DNA of 6,240 bases from Firmicutes bacterium UBA3936. Its GTDB lineage: Bacteria; Bacillota; Dethiobacteria; Dethiobacterales; Dethiobacteraceae. The first letter of the stretch is position 1. Every line of letters starts with the position of its first letter. The stretch lies in NCBI GenBank assembly GCA_002385745.1, contig DGEC01000027.1:1-6240 (forward strand), in the 5' to 3' direction. The notes beneath the pieces were generated by a model that saw nothing but the letters and a program-made list of their open reading frames with translations, made no database searches and was not told the origin of the DNA. A program made the translations under genes and the position numbers. Of the stretch, positions 5,444-6,240 are shown one piece after another.

Positions 5444-5773
5444 TCACCTCCCATCATCATACACTTGCAAAAACCCCGGGTAGCTCCGGTTAATTTCATC
5501 AAGTCCTATCAGCATGCTCTCAGCCAAAAACGCCACTTTTTCCTGTTTTTCGGGCGGCAGTCCGCTGGGGACGGAAAAACTGAAGTAACCGTCGCGGATA
5601 TCCGCTTCTGCGTCTACCTGCAGGAGGCGCCGTACGCTAAAGTAAAAAGTCTGCACCAGGGCTGAAACACCGGCACAGATAATGTCCTCGCCCTTTGGAG
5701 CGCTGCCGGTATGGCCCTCTACCCTTACGGCAGCAACCGCGCCGTCCTGCCTTTTGACACTGACGCGGACCAT
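5444..5773 (-). CDS. prp: Ribosomal-processing cysteine protease Prp (YsxB family)
   Basis: This 109-residue protein has the Prp hallmark: GHTGSAPKGEDIICAG at about residues 20-35 holds the catalytic pair His21 and Cys33, twelve residues apart. The known Staphylococcus aureus enzyme has the same spacing. Prp removes the short N-terminal extension of ribosomal protein L27, a step required for functional ribosomes in bacteria that have this extension. The L27 gene immediately downstream does encode an extension, so enzyme and substrate are adjacent. The ATG lies three bases after the rplU stop (TAA-TCC-ATG), with a GAGGT ribosome binding site inside the end of rplU. The prp stop codon TGA is part of the rpmA ribosome binding site. 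Length and motifs are normal. Confidence 0.95.
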   Translation of the reverse strand: MVRVSVKRQDGAVAAVRVEGHTGSAPKGEDIICAGVSALVQTFYFSVRRLLQVDAEADIRDGYFSFSVPSGLPPEKQEKVAFLAESMLIGLDEINRSYPGFLQVYDDGR

Positions 5774-5776
5774 GGA

Positions 5777-6088
5777 TTATACCTCAATTTTTTCAATTAA
5801 AACCCTGGTAAAGGGCTGGCGGTGGCCCTGTTTGCGCCGGTAATTCTTTTTGGCTTTATATTTAAACACAATTATTTTCTTGTGTTTACCATGCTCCAAA
5901 ACCTTGGCATGGACAACTGCTCCTTTGAGATAAGGCCTTCCCACCTCAAGCTTGTCTTCCTTTTTTGCCGCCAACACACGGTCAAAGCTTACTGTTGCCC
6001 CGATTTCTGCGGGAAGCAGTTCGACATCAAGGACTGAACCTTCTTCCACCCGGTACTGCTTACCGCCTGTCTCGATGATTGCATACAT
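5777..6088 (-). CDS. rplU: 50S ribosomal protein L21
   Basis: This 103-residue protein is full length for bacterial L21, a 23S rRNA-binding protein of the large subunit. It opens with MYAIIETGGKQYRV, the near-invariant L21 N-terminus. A lysine/arginine-rich C-terminal segment follows, containing YKAKKNYRRKQGHRQPFT at about residues 77-94, which carries the family signature ending GHRQ-x-x-T. The ATG is preceded by a good ribosome binding site (GGAAGGTGA). It is the first gene of the rplU-prp-rpmA operon, the standard Firmicutes arrangement in which the protease for L27 lies between the two ribosomal genes. It is probably autoregulated through the leader upstream. I see nothing unusual in the protein. 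Confidence 0.97.
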   Translation of the reverse strand: MYAIIETGGKQYRVEEGSVLDVELLPAEIGATVSFDRVLAAKKEDKLEVGRPYLKGAVVHAKVLEHGKHKKIIVFKYKAKKNYRRKQGHRQPFTRVLIEKIEV

Positions 6089-6173
6089 GAAATCATTTCA
6101 CCTTCCTGTAAAGACTCGCCGGCAGAGGTACCATGCGGTTTAGAACCCCGGCCGCGCGGTTTGCGATAGCCGC
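6089..6173 (-). promoter_or_regulatory. Probable ribosomal protein L21 leader (5' UTR of rplU)
   Basis: This G+C-rich leader lies between the promoter and the L21 start. It carries two copies of AAACCGC on the minus strand (6156-6162 and 6135-6141, 21 bases apart). Each CCGC can pair with a GCGG upstream of it (6170-6173 with 6156-6159, and 6152-6155 with 6135-6138), and a GGTT/AACC pair (6144-6147 with 6137-6140) competes with the second. A structured L21 leader RNA is known upstream of rplU in Firmicutes and is presumed to mediate autoregulation by L21. I assign this element from position and structure potential; I cannot align it to the family model. The rplU Shine-Dalgarno, GGAAGGTGA, sits at its 3' end. 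Confidence 0.6.
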
Positions 6174-6179
6174 CATAAT

Positions 6180-6209
6180 ATTCTAGCACAGTGCTTGCTG
6201 CTTTGTCAA
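6180..6209 (-). promoter_or_regulatory. Sigma-A-type promoter of the rplU-prp-rpmA operon
   Basis: On the minus strand a perfect -35 box TTGACA (6204-6209) is followed after 18 bases by TAGAAT (6180-6185), five of six matches to TATAAT. The -10 box is preceded by TG plus one base, an extended -10. Transcription should start near 6173, giving a leader of about 85 nt before the rplU start. This is the clearest promoter in the window. The start site is inferred, not observed. Confidence 0.85.
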
Positions 6210-6240
6210 TTCAAACAATTATCGCCCGGGCAAAGGTTTT

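Noticed and set aside
6093..6176. Short 27-codon frame in the rplU leader, ATG at 6176 ending just before rplU
   Set aside because: Its ATG lies at or before the expected transcription start and has no ribosome binding site. The sequence is better explained as a structured leader RNA.
6211..6240. Possible 3' end of an upstream gene (an in-frame TGA near 6211) or a terminator using the GCCCGGGC palindrome at 6224-6231
   Set aside because: Only about ten codons are visible and no family can be recognised. The palindrome has no loop and no T run.

Overview
This window is a compact chromosomal housekeeping block from a spore-forming, moderate-G+C Firmicute, most likely a Clostridia lineage of the Desulfotomaculum/Peptococcaceae kind. 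The evidence is the gene order rplU-prp-rpmA-spo0B-obg-nadD-yqeK-rsfS. A single-RRM RNA-binding gene and a LytR-CpsA-Psr (LCP)-type membrane protein gene are inserted in this order. The L27 protein has an N-terminal extension and is paired with its Prp protease, which is a Firmicutes arrangement. Nine of the ten genes are recognisable families. All ten lie on the minus strand, so transcription runs from high to low coordinates. The genus assignment is inference.

The layout, in the direction of transcription, has three parts. (1) 6240-5096: a strong sigma-A-type promoter, a roughly 85-nt leader that is probably the ribosomal protein L21 leader, then rplU (L21), prp (protease for L27) and rpmA (L27). 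A strong intrinsic terminator follows. (2) 5056-2204: a Spo0B-like phosphotransferase, the ribosome-assembly GTPase Obg, NadD for NAD synthesis and a small RRM RNA-binding protein, closed by a second intrinsic terminator. A weak promoter candidate lies just upstream of the RRM gene. (3) 2125-22: yqeK (HD-domain Ap4A hydrolase), an LCP-type protein with a LytR_C domain, and rsfS (ribosome silencing factor). These three are tightly packed with abutting or overlapping ends. The last 21 bases of the window hold nothing recognisable.

Functionally the block links ribosome building and control (L21, L27, Prp, Obg, RsfS) with nucleotide metabolism or signalling (NadD, YqeK), sporulation phosphorelay (Spo0B) and the cell envelope (LCP). 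Several start codons need care. Obg almost certainly starts at a TTG, rsfS probably at a TTG, and yqeK at an internal ATG rather than at the far-upstream GTG.

There is no sign of mobile elements, CRISPR, rRNA or tRNA, and no gene-free stretch longer than about 150 bases. I do not see an undescribed biological system here. The points most worth a second look are the LCP protein that has lost its signature catalytic residues, the Spo0B in a probable Clostridium-class genome, the RRM gene with its own candidate promoter and terminator, and the nested inverted repeat around the rpmA terminator.
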